From Paractinoplanes lichenicola (GTDB taxonomy: Bacteria; Actinomycetota; Actinomycetes; Mycobacteriales; Micromonosporaceae): a DNA stretch of 64,000 nt. Both the position numbers and the translations under genes were made by a program. Under the pieces are notes generated by a model. The model worked only from the letters and a program-made list of their open reading frames with translations. It did no database searches and was not told the origin of the DNA. The stretch is taken from the NCBI RefSeq assembly GCF_016785085.1, contig NZ_JAENHO010000012.1:310001-374000 (forward strand), written 5' to 3'. This document shows, piece by piece, positions 1 to 8,345 of this stretch (position 1 is the stretch's first letter; every line of letters starts with the position of its first letter).

Positions 1-1
1 C

Positions 2-925
2 CCGGCCCAGGTGCAGGGGCGGCTCGACGCGGTGCTGATCGCCTCGCGCGTGGCCCCGCTGACCCGGCACATCGGCCTGGTCCCGACGGCCACGGTCACG
101 CACACCGAGCCGTTCCACATCTCCAAGGCGATCGCGACCCTCGACTACGTGAGCCGGGGCCGCGCGGGCTGGCGGGTTCAGCTCTCGGCCAAGTCGGCGG
201 AGGCCGCGCACTTCGGGCGGCGCCAGATCCCCGCCATTTCGCCCGACAAGATCAACGACCCTGACGTACGGGCGGTGGTGGCCGATCTGTTCGACGAGGC
301 GGCCGACTACGTGGAAGTCGTACGGCGGCTCTGGGACAGCTGGGAGGACGACGCCGAGATCCGTGACGCCGCCACCGGCCGGTTCATCGACCGCGACAAG
401 CTGCACTACATCAACTTCGAGGGCCGCTTCTTCACGGTGAAGGGCCCCTCGATCACGCCCCGGCCGCCGCAGGGCCAGCCCGTCGTGACCGCCCTGGCCC
501 ACAATGACATCCCGTATCGGTTCGCCGAGAAGTCGGCCGACGTCGTCTATGTCACGCCGAAGGACGCCGCCGACGCGCACCGGATCGTCAACGACGTCAA
601 GGTGCAGCACGTCTTCGCCGACCTGGTCGTGTTCCTGGAGCCGGTTCAGAACGCCGCGATTCTGAGCGACGCCAGAGTCTTCACCGGCACCCCCGCCCAG
701 CTGGCCGATCTGTTGCTCGAATGGCAGGAGGCCGGCATCACCGGGTTCCGCCTGCGCCCAGGACGCCTCCCGTCCGACCTCCGCGGCATCACTCGCGGCC
801 TGGTCCCCGAACTGCAGAGACGAGGCGTTTTCCGTACGGAGTACGAGGCGGACACCCTGCGCGGCCTGCTCGGTCTAGGGAAGCCCGCCAACCGCTACGC
901 CGCCGAAGGAGTCCGAGTTGCCTAA
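2..925 (+). CDS. LLM-class flavin-dependent oxidoreductase (5' end outside window)
   Basis: The frame is open from the first base, so the N-terminus lies upstream. The visible ~307 residues match the C-terminal two thirds of a bacterial-luciferase-like (NtaA/SnaA/DszA) monooxygenase. They show the TLDYVSRGRAGW stretch that follows the flavin site, a conserved FEGRFF segment before the PRPPQGQP loop, and a C-terminal GVFRTEYE box shared with the next gene. The family oxidises small sulfur or nitrogen compounds with reduced FMN supplied by a reductase. The substrate cannot be told. The stop overlaps the TTG start of the next gene by 8 bases, indicating an operon with a paralogous partner. Confidence 0.88.
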   Translation, partial: PAQVQGRLDAVLIASRVAPLTRHIGLVPTATVTHTEPFHISKAIATLDYVSRGRAGWRVQLSAKSAEAAHFGRRQIPAISPDKINDPDVRAVVADLFDEAADYVEVVRRLWDSWEDDAEIRDAATGRFIDRDKLHYINFEGRFFTVKGPSITPRPPQGQPVVTALAHNDIPYRFAEKSADVVYVTPKDAADAHRIVNDVKVQHVFADLVVFLEPVQNAAILSDARVFTGTPAQLADLLLEWQEAGITGFRLRPGRLPSDLRGITRGLVPELQRRGVFRTEYEADTLRGLLGLGKPANRYAAEGVRVA

Positions 926-2252
926 GCAGATCCACCTCGCCGCGCACTTCCCCGGCGTCAACAACACCACGGTCTGGAGTGACCCCGCCGCCGGCAGCCA
1001 CATCGAGTTCGACTCCTTCGTCAAGCTCGCCCAGACCGCCGAACGCGCCAAGTTCGACTTCTTCTTCCTGGCCGAGGGCCTGCGGCTGCGCGAGCAGGGC
1101 GGCCAGATCTACGACCTCGACGTGGTCGGCCGCCCCGACACCTTCACCGTCCTCGCCGCCCTGGCCGCGGTCACCGAGCACCTCGGCCTGGCCGGCACGA
1201 TCAACTCCACCTTCAACGAGCCGTACGAGGTGGCCCGCCAGTTCGCGTCGCTCGACCACCTCTCCGGCGGCCGGGCCGCGTGGAACGTCGTCACCAGCTG
1301 GGACGCCTTCACAGGGGAGAACTTCCGGCGCGGCGGCTTCCTGGCCGAATCCGACCGCTACAGCCGGGCCACGCAGGCCCTCGAGACGGCCAAGGAGCTG
1401 TACGACTCCTGGCCCGCCGACGCCATCGCGGCCGACAAGGAGAACGGCGTCTTCCTGCGCCACCCGGACGCGGGCACGTTCCAGCACACCGACCAGCACT
1501 TCGACATCTCCGGCCGGTTCAACGTGCCCCGCAGCCCCCAGGGCGGCCCGGTCATCCTGCAGGCGGGCGACTCTGACGCGGGCCGCGAGTTCGCCGCGGC
1601 CACCGCCGACGCCATCTTCAGCCGCCACGGCACCCTGGCGGACGGCCAGAAGTTCTACACCGACGTCAAGGACCGCCTCGCGAAGTACGGCCGCGAGCGC
1701 GACTCGCTCAAGGTGCTCCCGGCGGCGACGTTCGTTCTGGGCGATACGGACAACGACGCGCAAGAACGCGCAAGAGTGGTGCGGCGCCAACAGGTCAGCG
1801 GGGCGACCGCGATCAAGTTCCTCGAGCAGCTGTGGAACCGCGACCTCTCCTCGTACGACCCGGAGGGACCGCTGCCCGAGATCGACCCCGACGTCTCCGA
1901 CGAGCACATCGCGCGCGGCCGGGCCAGCGTTCGGATGCACCGCGACCCGATTGCCGTGGCCAACGAGTGGCGGCAGAAGGCCGAGGCCGAGAAGCTGTCG
2001 ATACGCGACCTGATCATCGAGGTGACCGGCCGCCAGACGTTCATCGGCTCGGCCACCACGATCGCCGACAGCATCGACCACCTCGTGCAGGAGGACGCGA
2101 GCGACGGCTTCATCCTGGTGCCGCACGTGACACCGGGCGGCCTCGACGAGTTCGCCGACACGGTCGTCCCGCTGCTGCAAGAAAAAGGCGTTTTCCGTAC
2201 GGAGTACGAGGGCTCGACGCTCCGCGAGAACCTCGGCCTGGCGCCCCGATGA
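918..2252 (+). CDS. NtaA/DmoA-family FMN-dependent monooxygenase
   Basis: This 444-residue protein is full length for the NtaA/SnaA/DszA luciferase-like family. It opens with a typical IHLAAHFPG segment. Family hallmarks follow: KFDFFFLAEGL, the SLDHLSGGRAAWNVVTSWD flavin-proximal region, PRSPQGGPVILQAG, and a C-terminal GVFRTEYEGSTLR box almost identical to that of the preceding gene. It should be a cytosolic reduced-FMN monooxygenase acting on an unknown small substrate. The start is a TTG at 918 preceded by a GAAGGAG ribosome-binding site. The stop shares an ATGA overlap with the GNAT gene downstream, so all three genes are probably co-translated. No flavin reductase is visible. Confidence 0.92.
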   Translation: MPKQIHLAAHFPGVNNTTVWSDPAAGSHIEFDSFVKLAQTAERAKFDFFFLAEGLRLREQGGQIYDLDVVGRPDTFTVLAALAAVTEHLGLAGTINSTFNEPYEVARQFASLDHLSGGRAAWNVVTSWDAFTGENFRRGGFLAESDRYSRATQALETAKELYDSWPADAIAADKENGVFLRHPDAGTFQHTDQHFDISGRFNVPRSPQGGPVILQAGDSDAGREFAAATADAIFSRHGTLADGQKFYTDVKDRLAKYGRERDSLKVLPAATFVLGDTDNDAQERARVVRRQQVSGATAIKFLEQLWNRDLSSYDPEGPLPEIDPDVSDEHIARGRASVRMHRDPIAVANEWRQKAEAEKLSIRDLIIEVTGRQTFIGSATTIADSIDHLVQEDASDGFILVPHVTPGGLDEFADTVVPLLQEKGVFRTEYEGSTLRENLGLAPR

Positions 2253-2938
2253 CCACGGTCCAGGCCGGCCTCGACGACCCGGTAGTCGCCTCTTTGCGGG
2301 GCGAGCACTCGAAGTTCGCCCAAACGTACGGGCGGGCGATCCGTTACGACCCGCAAGTTGCACCCTTCCACGCCGTCGAGGACCCTGACGATCCGCAGGC
2401 GTGGGCCGACCTGGCCGCGCTGACCGGTCCGGGTGCCGAGGTGGCGGTGGCCGGGCCGATCCCCAAAAGGCATCCCGGCTGGGAGATCGCGGGCGAGGTG
2501 GCCGGCGTCCAGTTTGTCGACGAGTCGCTCGCCGCGGCGCCACTCGCCAACGCGCAACAACTGACACCAAGCGACGTCCCCGAGATCCTCGCCCTGATCG
2601 AGCTCACCCAGCCCGGTCCGTTCCGTCAGCGCACGATCGAATTGGGCACCTATCTCGGCGTACGGGAAAACGGGGTTTTGATCGCGATTGCCGGGGAGCG
2701 CCTCCACCCGCCCGGCTGGACCGAGATCAGCGCCGTCTGCACCCACCCGGCGTTCCGCGGACAGGGCCTCGCCACACGCCTGGTGCAAGCGGTCGCGTAC
2801 GGGATCAGGCAGCGCGGCGAGGTCCCGTTCCTGCACACGTCGGCCGCGAACGCGAACGCGATCCGCCTCTACGAGTCGATAGGTTTCCGGCTCCGGAAGC
2901 GGACCACGTTCGCGGTCTACAAGACGTCAGACGCGTGA
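2249..2938 (+). CDS. GNAT-family N-acetyltransferase (FR47-like)
   Basis: 229 residues, with the GNAT fold in the C-terminal half. The acetyl-CoA loop reads HPAFRGQGLATRLV, followed by the beta-5/alpha-4 signature HTSAANANAIRLYESIGF. The N-terminal ~90 residues are less conserved, as in FR47/YncA-like enzymes. Start chosen at the ATG overlapping the preceding stop (ATGA), which gives tight coupling to the two monooxygenases; the longer in-frame extension would run back through the monooxygenase gene. It may acetylate the product or substrate of that pathway, but this is context only. The 3' end overlaps the convergent GH114 gene by 12 bases. Confidence 0.88.
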   Translation: MTTVQAGLDDPVVASLRGEHSKFAQTYGRAIRYDPQVAPFHAVEDPDDPQAWADLAALTGPGAEVAVAGPIPKRHPGWEIAGEVAGVQFVDESLAAAPLANAQQLTPSDVPEILALIELTQPGPFRQRTIELGTYLGVRENGVLIAIAGERLHPPGWTEISAVCTHPAFRGQGLATRLVQAVAYGIRQRGEVPFLHTSAANANAIRLYESIGFRLRKRTTFAVYKTSDA

Positions 2939-3625
2939 CAGCGCCCGATCGCTGACGATGCACTGCATGCCGAACTGCCGGGCCCGGCGGACAGCGAAGT
3001 CCGTCAGGCCCGGGTCGTCGGCGTAGTCCAGCGCGTACAGGTCGAGCTGCAACCGCAGCAGTTGCTCGGCGATCTGCGCGTGGAATTCGAGGGTGTCCGC
3101 CGGCCAGGCCGCATAGCCCTCCTCGGTCCACCGGGCCGAGAACGACTCGAACACCACCCCGTCGACCAGCTCGGCCAGCCGCGGCAGCATCCCGAAGCCC
3201 CGGTTGGCCAGGATGTACGCCGAGCCCGCCTCGGCCCGCAGCGCCGCCACCAGGGTCAGCAGGTGCGGCACGTCCTCGGGGAACGTGAGCTCGACGTTGA
3301 GCGTGTCGAGGAACAACCCGTCGAACCCGGCCGCCAGCGCGTCGCGCGCCTGACCGACCACGTGCGAGACCCAGTCCGGGTGCCCGACGTGCACGAACTT
3401 GCCGCCCCAGTCGGGGTTGACCTCGGTGCGCTGCCACTCGGCGGGCGGCCCGGTGTCCTCCGACAGGGTCAGGTACGCCAGCACGTGCACGCCCTTGCCC
3501 TTGAGGTAGGCGATCTCCTCGGGCTTGTAGAAGTCGGGCTGCAGCACCACGCGCGGGTACTCCGCGAGGTCGATCAGCTTGCCGTTGCCGTAGTAGAAGC
3601 AGATCGGCGCGCGTTCGTCGGTCAT
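2927..3625 (-). CDS. GH114-type endo-alpha-1,4-polygalactosaminidase-like protein, no signal peptide
   Basis: This 232-residue protein has the GH114 TIM-barrel pattern. It shows VLAYLTLSEDTG, then FDGLFLDTLN with the candidate catalytic Asp107, an ILANRGF strand, and GVVFESFS with candidate Glu160. These match the Asp/Glu pair of the family, which cleaves alpha-1,4-linked galactosamine polymers. There is no signal peptide, unlike its paralogue at 5883, so it is predicted to be cytosolic or exported by an unusual route. The start is the ATG in a 4-base overlap with the upstream epimerase stop; a GTG nine codons earlier lacks that coupling. It is the last gene of the polymer operon. Activity on galactosamine is inferred from the family and the neighbours. 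Confidence 0.82.
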   Translation of the reverse strand: MTDERAPICFYYGNGKLIDLAEYPRVVLQPDFYKPEEIAYLKGKGVHVLAYLTLSEDTGPPAEWQRTEVNPDWGGKFVHVGHPDWVSHVVGQARDALAAGFDGLFLDTLNVELTFPEDVPHLLTLVAALRAEAGSAYILANRGFGMLPRLAELVDGVVFESFSARWTEEGYAAWPADTLEFHAQIAEQLLRLQLDLYALDYADDPGLTDFAVRRARQFGMQCIVSDRALSRV

Positions 3626-4578
3626 GACGGTCTCCCGTGCTCGGCGTACCACGCGAACGTCGTACGGACGCCTTCTTCGAGCGTGACCGTCGGCTCGAAG
3701 CCGGTCAGCTCACGCAGCTTGGACAGATCCGGGCAGCGCCGGCGCACCGATCCGGACGGCGCGGCGGCGGTTTCCAAACCGGGGCTGACCTCGGCCACCC
3801 GCAGCACCAGCTTGGCCAGGTCGCCGATGTTGGTCTCCTCGCGGTCGTTGCCGATGTGCACGATCTGCCCGGCCGCCGCGGGCGTGGCCATCAGCCGCAC
3901 CATGGCCTCGACCGCGTCGTCGACGTGGCAGAACGCGCGGAACTGGTCGGCCCCGGGCACCCGGAACGGGTCCTCGCCGCCGCGCGCCCGCAGCGACATC
4001 TCCGGGATCACGTGGTCGGCGCCCATCCGCGGCCCGTACACGTTGTGGAACCGCCCGACGACCGCGTCGAAACCGCGGGCACGGGCGGTGTGCAGGAACG
4101 CGGCCTCGCCGAGCAGCTTGCTGACCGCGTACGCGAAACGGGGTGCCGTGATGTCCGAGATCATCGTCGGGATCGCCTCGGGCGTGGGCACCGGGACAAT
4201 GCCGGCGTCGACCCCGCCCGCGTAGACCTCGCTGGTCGAGGCGAAGAAGACGCGCTCCCCCGGCTGCAGCCAGTCGAGCAGGTGCATCGCGACGAGCGTG
4301 TTGACGCGGACGACGCGGGCCGGGTCCTTCTCCACGTTGCGCACACCCACGACGGCAGCAAGCAGGTAGATCTGGTCCCAGCCGTGCTCCAGACCCGCGT
4401 AGAAGGCCGGGTCGGTCAGGTCGCCCGAGACGATCGTCGCGCCCAGCTCCTGAAGATCAGTGTCGGAGCGGCCCCGCGAGAAGTCGTCGACGATCGTGAC
4501 GTCGTGGCCGTCGCGCACCAGGCGCCGGGCCAGGTGCGCGCCGATGAAGCCGGCGCCGCCGAGCAGCAGGGCCCTCAT
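3622..4578 (-). CDS. NAD-dependent nucleotide-sugar epimerase/dehydratase (SDR)
   Basis: 318 residues, an extended-SDR sugar-nucleotide enzyme. It begins directly with the Rossmann motif GGAGFIGAHLARRL. An acidic residue for NAD ribose follows (IVDDFSRG). The catalytic set is FFASTSEVYAG (Ser) and YAVSK (Tyr/Lys). The C-terminal half carries a GRFHNVYGPRM substrate loop typical of UDP-sugar 4-epimerases and decarboxylases. The start ATG overlaps the dehydrogenase stop by four bases. In this operon it most likely makes an epimerised UDP-sugar precursor, such as UDP-GalNAc or a uronic-acid derivative. The exact reaction cannot be read from the sequence. Confidence 0.88.
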   Translation of the reverse strand: MRALLLGGAGFIGAHLARRLVRDGHDVTIVDDFSRGRSDTDLQELGATIVSGDLTDPAFYAGLEHGWDQIYLLAAVVGVRNVEKDPARVVRVNTLVAMHLLDWLQPGERVFFASTSEVYAGGVDAGIVPVPTPEAIPTMISDITAPRFAYAVSKLLGEAAFLHTARARGFDAVVGRFHNVYGPRMGADHVIPEMSLRARGGEDPFRVPGADQFRAFCHVDDAVEAMVRLMATPAAAGQIVHIGNDREETNIGDLAKLVLRVAEVSPGLETAAAPSGSVRRRCPDLSKLRELTGFEPTVTLEEGVRTTFAWYAEHGRPS

Positions 4579-5870
4579 GCCGCCACCAGGCCCAGGCCGG
4601 CGTAGCGGATGCCCGCGGCGCGAACGGCGTCCGCGTCGAGGATGCGCCACGAGTCGAAGATGAGCGCCGGCCGCGCGTCGCCCAGCATGGCGTTCACGTC
4701 GACCGCCCGGTAGTCGGGGTGGTCGTTGATGACCAGCACGGCGTCGCTGTCGGTGAACGCCTTGTCCAGGCTGACCGGGTCGCCGCCGTACTGCCGCACC
4801 ACTTCGGCAGTGACCATCGGGTCATGCCCGGTGACGGTGATGCCGGCCGCCGAGAAGATCGGCATCATGGTGGCGATCGGGGTGCCGCGCATGTCGTCGG
4901 TGGGCGGCCAGCCCTTGTAGGCCCAGCCCAGCACGGCCAGCCGCAGCCCGCGGGTCTCGCCGCGGATCTCGCGCAGCAGCCGTACGACGATCTCGGCCAC
5001 GTGCTTGGGCAGGTATTCGTTGAGCGCGCGGGCCTGCCCGACCAGGAACGGCGTGTAGTCGCCGGCGCTGTCGAGCATGATGTACGGGTCCTTGGAGAGG
5101 CAGCCGCCGCCGACGTAGCCCGGCTTGGACAGGTCGGGCCGCGGGTAGTCGACGTTGGCCGCCTTGATGACCTCGAGCGGGTCGAGGCCGTGCTGCTCGG
5201 CGATCAGCGCGATCTCGTTGCCGAACGAGTAGATCAGGTCGGTGTGGCAGTTGTTCGACAGCTTGACCAGCTCGGCCGTCTCCAGGTCGGACACCGGCAC
5301 GACGGTGTTGGCCAGTCCGCCGAAGAACTCGAGACCGGCCTGCAGCGACGCGTCGTCCAGGCCGCCGACGACCTGCGGCAGCTCGACCAGCTCGCGCAGG
5401 GCCTGACCCTGGATCGTCCGCTCGGGCGCCATCACCAGCTTGACATCGTCACCCCACGCGGCCTGCAGCTCCGGCAGCACCACCTTGCGGCTGGTGCCCA
5501 CCGGCACGGTGCTGCGCACGACCACCAGGGTGCCCGGCGCGCACGTGGCGGCCACGCTGCGGGCGGCGGCGGCCAGGTTGGCAAGGTTGGGCCGGCGGGT
5601 CTGCTCGTCCACCGGGGTCGACACGCTGATCACGGCCACGTCGACGGTGTTGTTCGGCAGCGTCTCGGCGACGTGGACGGTCTGGCCGACCTTGGCGGCG
5701 AAGATGTCCTCGACACCGGGCTCGAAAATGTGCGAGCGCCCCTGCGAGAGGGTGTCGAGCACGTGATGCGACACGTCGGCGCCGTGCACGGTGTAGCCCA
5801 TGTCGGCCAGCGCGGCGGTCAGCGTCAGACCGACGTAGCCGAGGCCGACGACTCCGATCGTCTGGGGCAT
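4575..5870 (-). CDS. UDP-sugar 6-dehydrogenase (UDP-Glc/UDP-HexNAc dehydrogenase family)
   Basis: 431 residues. The N-terminal NAD domain starts VVGLGYVGL. The central domain has KLSNNCHTDLIYSFGNE, and the catalytic loop GGGCLSKDPY places the nucleophilic Cys at about residue 257. The C-terminal domain has LAVLGWAYKGWPPTDDMR. The family oxidises C6 of UDP-glucose or UDP-N-acetylhexosamine to a uronate with two NAD+. Its presence suggests that the polymer, or a side branch, contains a uronic acid, which is not part of classical Pel. Start ATG at 5870 has a good GGAGAA site. The stop overlaps the downstream epimerase. Confidence 0.92.
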   Translation of the reverse strand: MPQTIGVVGLGYVGLTLTAALADMGYTVHGADVSHHVLDTLSQGRSHIFEPGVEDIFAAKVGQTVHVAETLPNNTVDVAVISVSTPVDEQTRRPNLANLAAAARSVAATCAPGTLVVVRSTVPVGTSRKVVLPELQAAWGDDVKLVMAPERTIQGQALRELVELPQVVGGLDDASLQAGLEFFGGLANTVVPVSDLETAELVKLSNNCHTDLIYSFGNEIALIAEQHGLDPLEVIKAANVDYPRPDLSKPGYVGGGCLSKDPYIMLDSAGDYTPFLVGQARALNEYLPKHVAEIVVRLLREIRGETRGLRLAVLGWAYKGWPPTDDMRGTPIATMMPIFSAAGITVTGHDPMVTAEVVRQYGGDPVSLDKAFTDSDAVLVINDHPDYRAVDVNAMLGDARPALIFDSWRILDADAVRAAGIRYAGLGLVAA

Positions 5871-5882
5871 GCGTTTCTCCTT

Positions 5883-6761
5883 CTACGGACAGGGTTTTGC
5901 GGGTCGGTCCAGCTCCAGCACCGTGACGGTGCCGGTGAAGCGTTCGGTGGCGTAGTGCTCGCAGGCGGCGCGCACGTCGTCCGCCTTGGTGGCGTAGTCG
6001 ACGCTGAGCACGAACTTGCCCGCGTCGCGCAGGGCCCGGGTGTCGGCCAGGTTCTCGGCGCACCAGTCCTCGTCGCAGCGCTCGTCGGTGGCCCGGAAGA
6101 ACAGCTCCTCCATGCCGATGCCGTCGATCGCGGCGGTGTATCCGGGCTGGTGCCGCAGTTCCGGCGAGTTCTGCGGCACGATCAGAAAACCAGGAACCCG
6201 GCCTTTCCCGTACGCGCTGATCCGCTCGACGAGCGTGGCCATGTCGGCGGCCAGCTTGTCGCGGTCGCGCCCCGGCACGGCGTCCAGCGCGATTTCCTCG
6301 TACGCCAATGGGGTGTCGAGATAAACGCCGTCGAACCCGGCCCGGACCGCCCGGTCGACGCGGGGTTTGACGACGAGCTCCCACCAGCGGTCGTCGTAGT
6401 AGCGCACGAAGAACTCGCCCGGCCAATCCGCCCACTCGTTGCCGATCAGGTCCTTGGGCAGGTTCTTGTATTCGGGCCGGAAGTCCTCGATGCTGCCGAT
6501 CTCGAAATACGCGAGCACCCGCTTGCCGGTCGCCCGGACGGCGTCGACCTCGTCGGCGGTGAAGAAGTCGCTGTGCGCGTCGCGGGCGAGGTCGATCACG
6601 ACGGTCTGATAGGGCCCGGCGGCGAGCTCGTCGAGGCGGTTGTCCTTGTAGTTCTGCAACTGATAAGCCCACGCATTTTTCTCAGCGGACGGCGAGGGCG
6701 ACGAAGGCGTGCAGGCGGCGACGGTCAGCGCCGCCAGCAGAACCGTCACCGCCCTTCTCAC
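5883..6761 (-). CDS. GH114-type endo-galactosaminidase lipoprotein
   Basis: 292 residues. A short signal sequence ends in lipobox VAAC (Cys17), followed by a Ser/Pro linker, so the enzyme is predicted to be anchored outside the membrane. The GH114 barrel follows, with VLAYFEIGSIEDFRPEY, FDGVYLDTPL (candidate catalytic Asp149), FLIVPQNSPEL, and GIGMEELFF (candidate Glu218/219). This is the extracellular counterpart of the shorter homologue at 2927. By analogy with Ega3 and PelA hydrolase domains it would trim or release a galactosamine-containing polymer. The start is GTG within a GTGA overlap with the preceding epimerase; the long upstream extension of the frame is not coding. Confidence 0.88.
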   Translation of the reverse strand: MRRAVTVLLAALTVAACTPSSPSPSAEKNAWAYQLQNYKDNRLDELAAGPYQTVVIDLARDAHSDFFTADEVDAVRATGKRVLAYFEIGSIEDFRPEYKNLPKDLIGNEWADWPGEFFVRYYDDRWWELVVKPRVDRAVRAGFDGVYLDTPLAYEEIALDAVPGRDRDKLAADMATLVERISAYGKGRVPGFLIVPQNSPELRHQPGYTAAIDGIGMEELFFRATDERCDEDWCAENLADTRALRDAGKFVLSVDYATKADDVRAACEHYATERFTGTVTVLELDRPAKPCP

Positions 6762-7594
6762 GCGTCTTCCCAGATGCTCTTGATAGAGGCGCTCAGGTCG
6801 TGCGCGGGCGCCCAGCCCAGGTCCTTGGCGGCCCGGGTGATGTCGGCCTGGATCCAGTTGACCGCGGCCGAGCGCTGCGGCCCGGCGCCCTGCTCGCGGA
6901 CGGGCCCGGTGAACCCGGCCACGCGGGCCAGCATTTCCACGGCCTCCCGTACGGTCACCGCGCGCCCGCTGCCGGCGTTGTAGACGGGATGCGGCACGTC
7001 GTCGGCGACCACCACCGCGCGGATCAGCGAGGCCACGTCGCGCACGTCCACGAAATCCCGGTACGCGCCGAGCGGCCCCAGCGACAGCTCGGTGTGCCCG
7101 GCCCGCAGCTGCGCGGCCACCCGGCCCAGCACGTTCTCGGCCGGCTGACCCGCCCCGATCGGGTTGAACACGCGCAGCGACACGGTGTTGCCGGCCAGCG
7201 CGAACAGCCTCGTCCCGGCGGCGTGGCTGACCCCGTACGCGCCGACCGGTTCGAGCCGGTCGTCCTCGGCCACGGCGTGCCCCTCGGGGACGACGCCGTA
7301 CTCCCCCGCCGAGCCCAGCCGCACGAGACGCGCGTCCGGGGCCGACTCGAGCAGCTTGGCCGCCACCATCGCGTTGGCCCGCATCAGCTCGCCGGGCGTG
7401 CCGGTAAGCGCGCCGACACAGCACACCACCGCATCCGGCCGTTCCACCCGGACCAGCGCCTTGAGATCGTCGAGCTCGCCGTTGATCAGGTCGTACCGGT
7501 CCCGGCCGGGGCAGATCAGGTCGCCCGCGTCCTCGAGCGCGTGGCGGACATGCCGCCCGATGAACCCGGACGAGCCGAAGAGGAGGATTCTCAT
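6758..7594 (-). CDS. NAD-dependent epimerase/dehydratase family protein
   Basis: 278 residues, extended SDR. The N-terminal Rossmann motif is LFGSSGFIGRHV. A second strand reads VVCCVGALTG, the catalytic region is RLGSAGEYG, and a degenerate YGVSHAAG stands where YxxxK is expected, so the usual Lys is His here. NPIGAGQP and the late FVDVRDVA segment are typical of sugar-nucleotide SDRs. Loss of the Lys could mean a divergent or impaired enzyme. The start overlaps the nucleotidyltransferase stop (ATGA) and the stop overlaps the GH114 lipoprotein start (GTGA). It belongs to the polymer precursor pathway; its substrate is unknown. Confidence 0.82.
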   Translation of the reverse strand: MRILLFGSSGFIGRHVRHALEDAGDLICPGRDRYDLINGELDDLKALVRVERPDAVVCCVGALTGTPGELMRANAMVAAKLLESAPDARLVRLGSAGEYGVVPEGHAVAEDDRLEPVGAYGVSHAAGTRLFALAGNTVSLRVFNPIGAGQPAENVLGRVAAQLRAGHTELSLGPLGAYRDFVDVRDVASLIRAVVVADDVPHPVYNAGSGRAVTVREAVEMLARVAGFTGPVREQGAGPQRSAAVNWIQADITRAAKDLGWAPAHDLSASIKSIWEDA

Positions 7595-8319
7595 ACGGGC
7601 TCCCCCGCGCGGTCCCGGAGCAGCTTGGGCCGCAGTTCCTCGAAGCTGCGGTTGGCCTCGTCGTAGTCCTCGGGCCGCCCGATGTCGAGCCAGAACCCGG
7701 TGAACGGATAGGTGGCCGGGTGGTCGCGCCGGGCCAGCAGGTCGAGCACCAGCTCGTCGAAGCCGAACGAGCGGCCGGCCGGGTAGGGGGCCAGGGTGCG
7801 CCGGCTCATCCCGTACACGCCCATGCTGACCTGATAGCGCAGGCTGGGCTTCTCGCGGAAGCCGATGATGCGCGACTGCTCGACGTCGAGCACCCCGAAC
7901 TCGACCTTGTGGGTGCGCTCGGCGATGGCCACGGTCAGCCCGGCGCCGCTCAGGGCGTGCTGGTTGAGCAGGTCGGCGTAGTCGAGGTCGGTCAGCACGT
8001 CGCCGTTCATCACCAGGAAGTGCTCGGGCAGGGTGTCCTTGAGGCCGAAGAGCGGGCCCACGGTGGACAGCGGCCGGTCCTCCTCGATGTAGTCGACGCG
8101 CAGCCCCCAGCGGGCCCCGTCGCCCACGAACGCCTTGATGAGCGGGCCGAGATGGTTGATCGCGAGCGTCACGGAGGTGAAGCCGCATCCGGCGAGCTGG
8201 TCCAGCACGATCTCGAGGATCGCGTGCTTGTCGCCGATGGGCATCAGTGGCTTGGGCAGCGTGGTGGTGTACGGCCGCAACCGCACCCCCTTGCCGCCGG
8301 CGAGAATCACCGCGTGCAT
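7591..8319 (-). CDS. Sugar-1-phosphate nucleotidyltransferase
   Basis: 242 residues, a GT-A-type nucleotidylyltransferase. The signature AVILAGGKGVRLRPYT is at the N-terminus, followed by LPKPLMPIGDKHAI. The metal-binding MNGDVLTDLDY and the substrate motif VEFGVLDVE, FREKP match the RfbA/GalU/ManC superfamily. There is no C-terminal acyltransferase (GlmU) extension. It would supply a UDP-, dTDP- or GDP-activated sugar to the two epimerases, the dehydrogenase and the PelF-like transferase in this operon. Start ATG 8319 has a strong GGGGGAG site seven bases upstream, one of the few internal genes here that does not overlap its predecessor. Confidence 0.9.
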   Translation of the reverse strand: MHAVILAGGKGVRLRPYTTTLPKPLMPIGDKHAILEIVLDQLAGCGFTSVTLAINHLGPLIKAFVGDGARWGLRVDYIEEDRPLSTVGPLFGLKDTLPEHFLVMNGDVLTDLDYADLLNQHALSGAGLTVAIAERTHKVEFGVLDVEQSRIIGFREKPSLRYQVSMGVYGMSRRTLAPYPAGRSFGFDELVLDLLARRDHPATYPFTGFWLDIGRPEDYDEANRSFEELRPKLLRDRAGEPV

Positions 8320-8345
8320 GCAGATCTCCCCCTTTTCCGGTTGAC

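Noticed and set aside
789..2570. Long open frame on the minus strand opposite the monooxygenase genes
   Set aside because: Arg/Pro/Gly-rich translation without family signatures; it is the antisense of well-supported plus-strand genes, a common artefact at this GC content.
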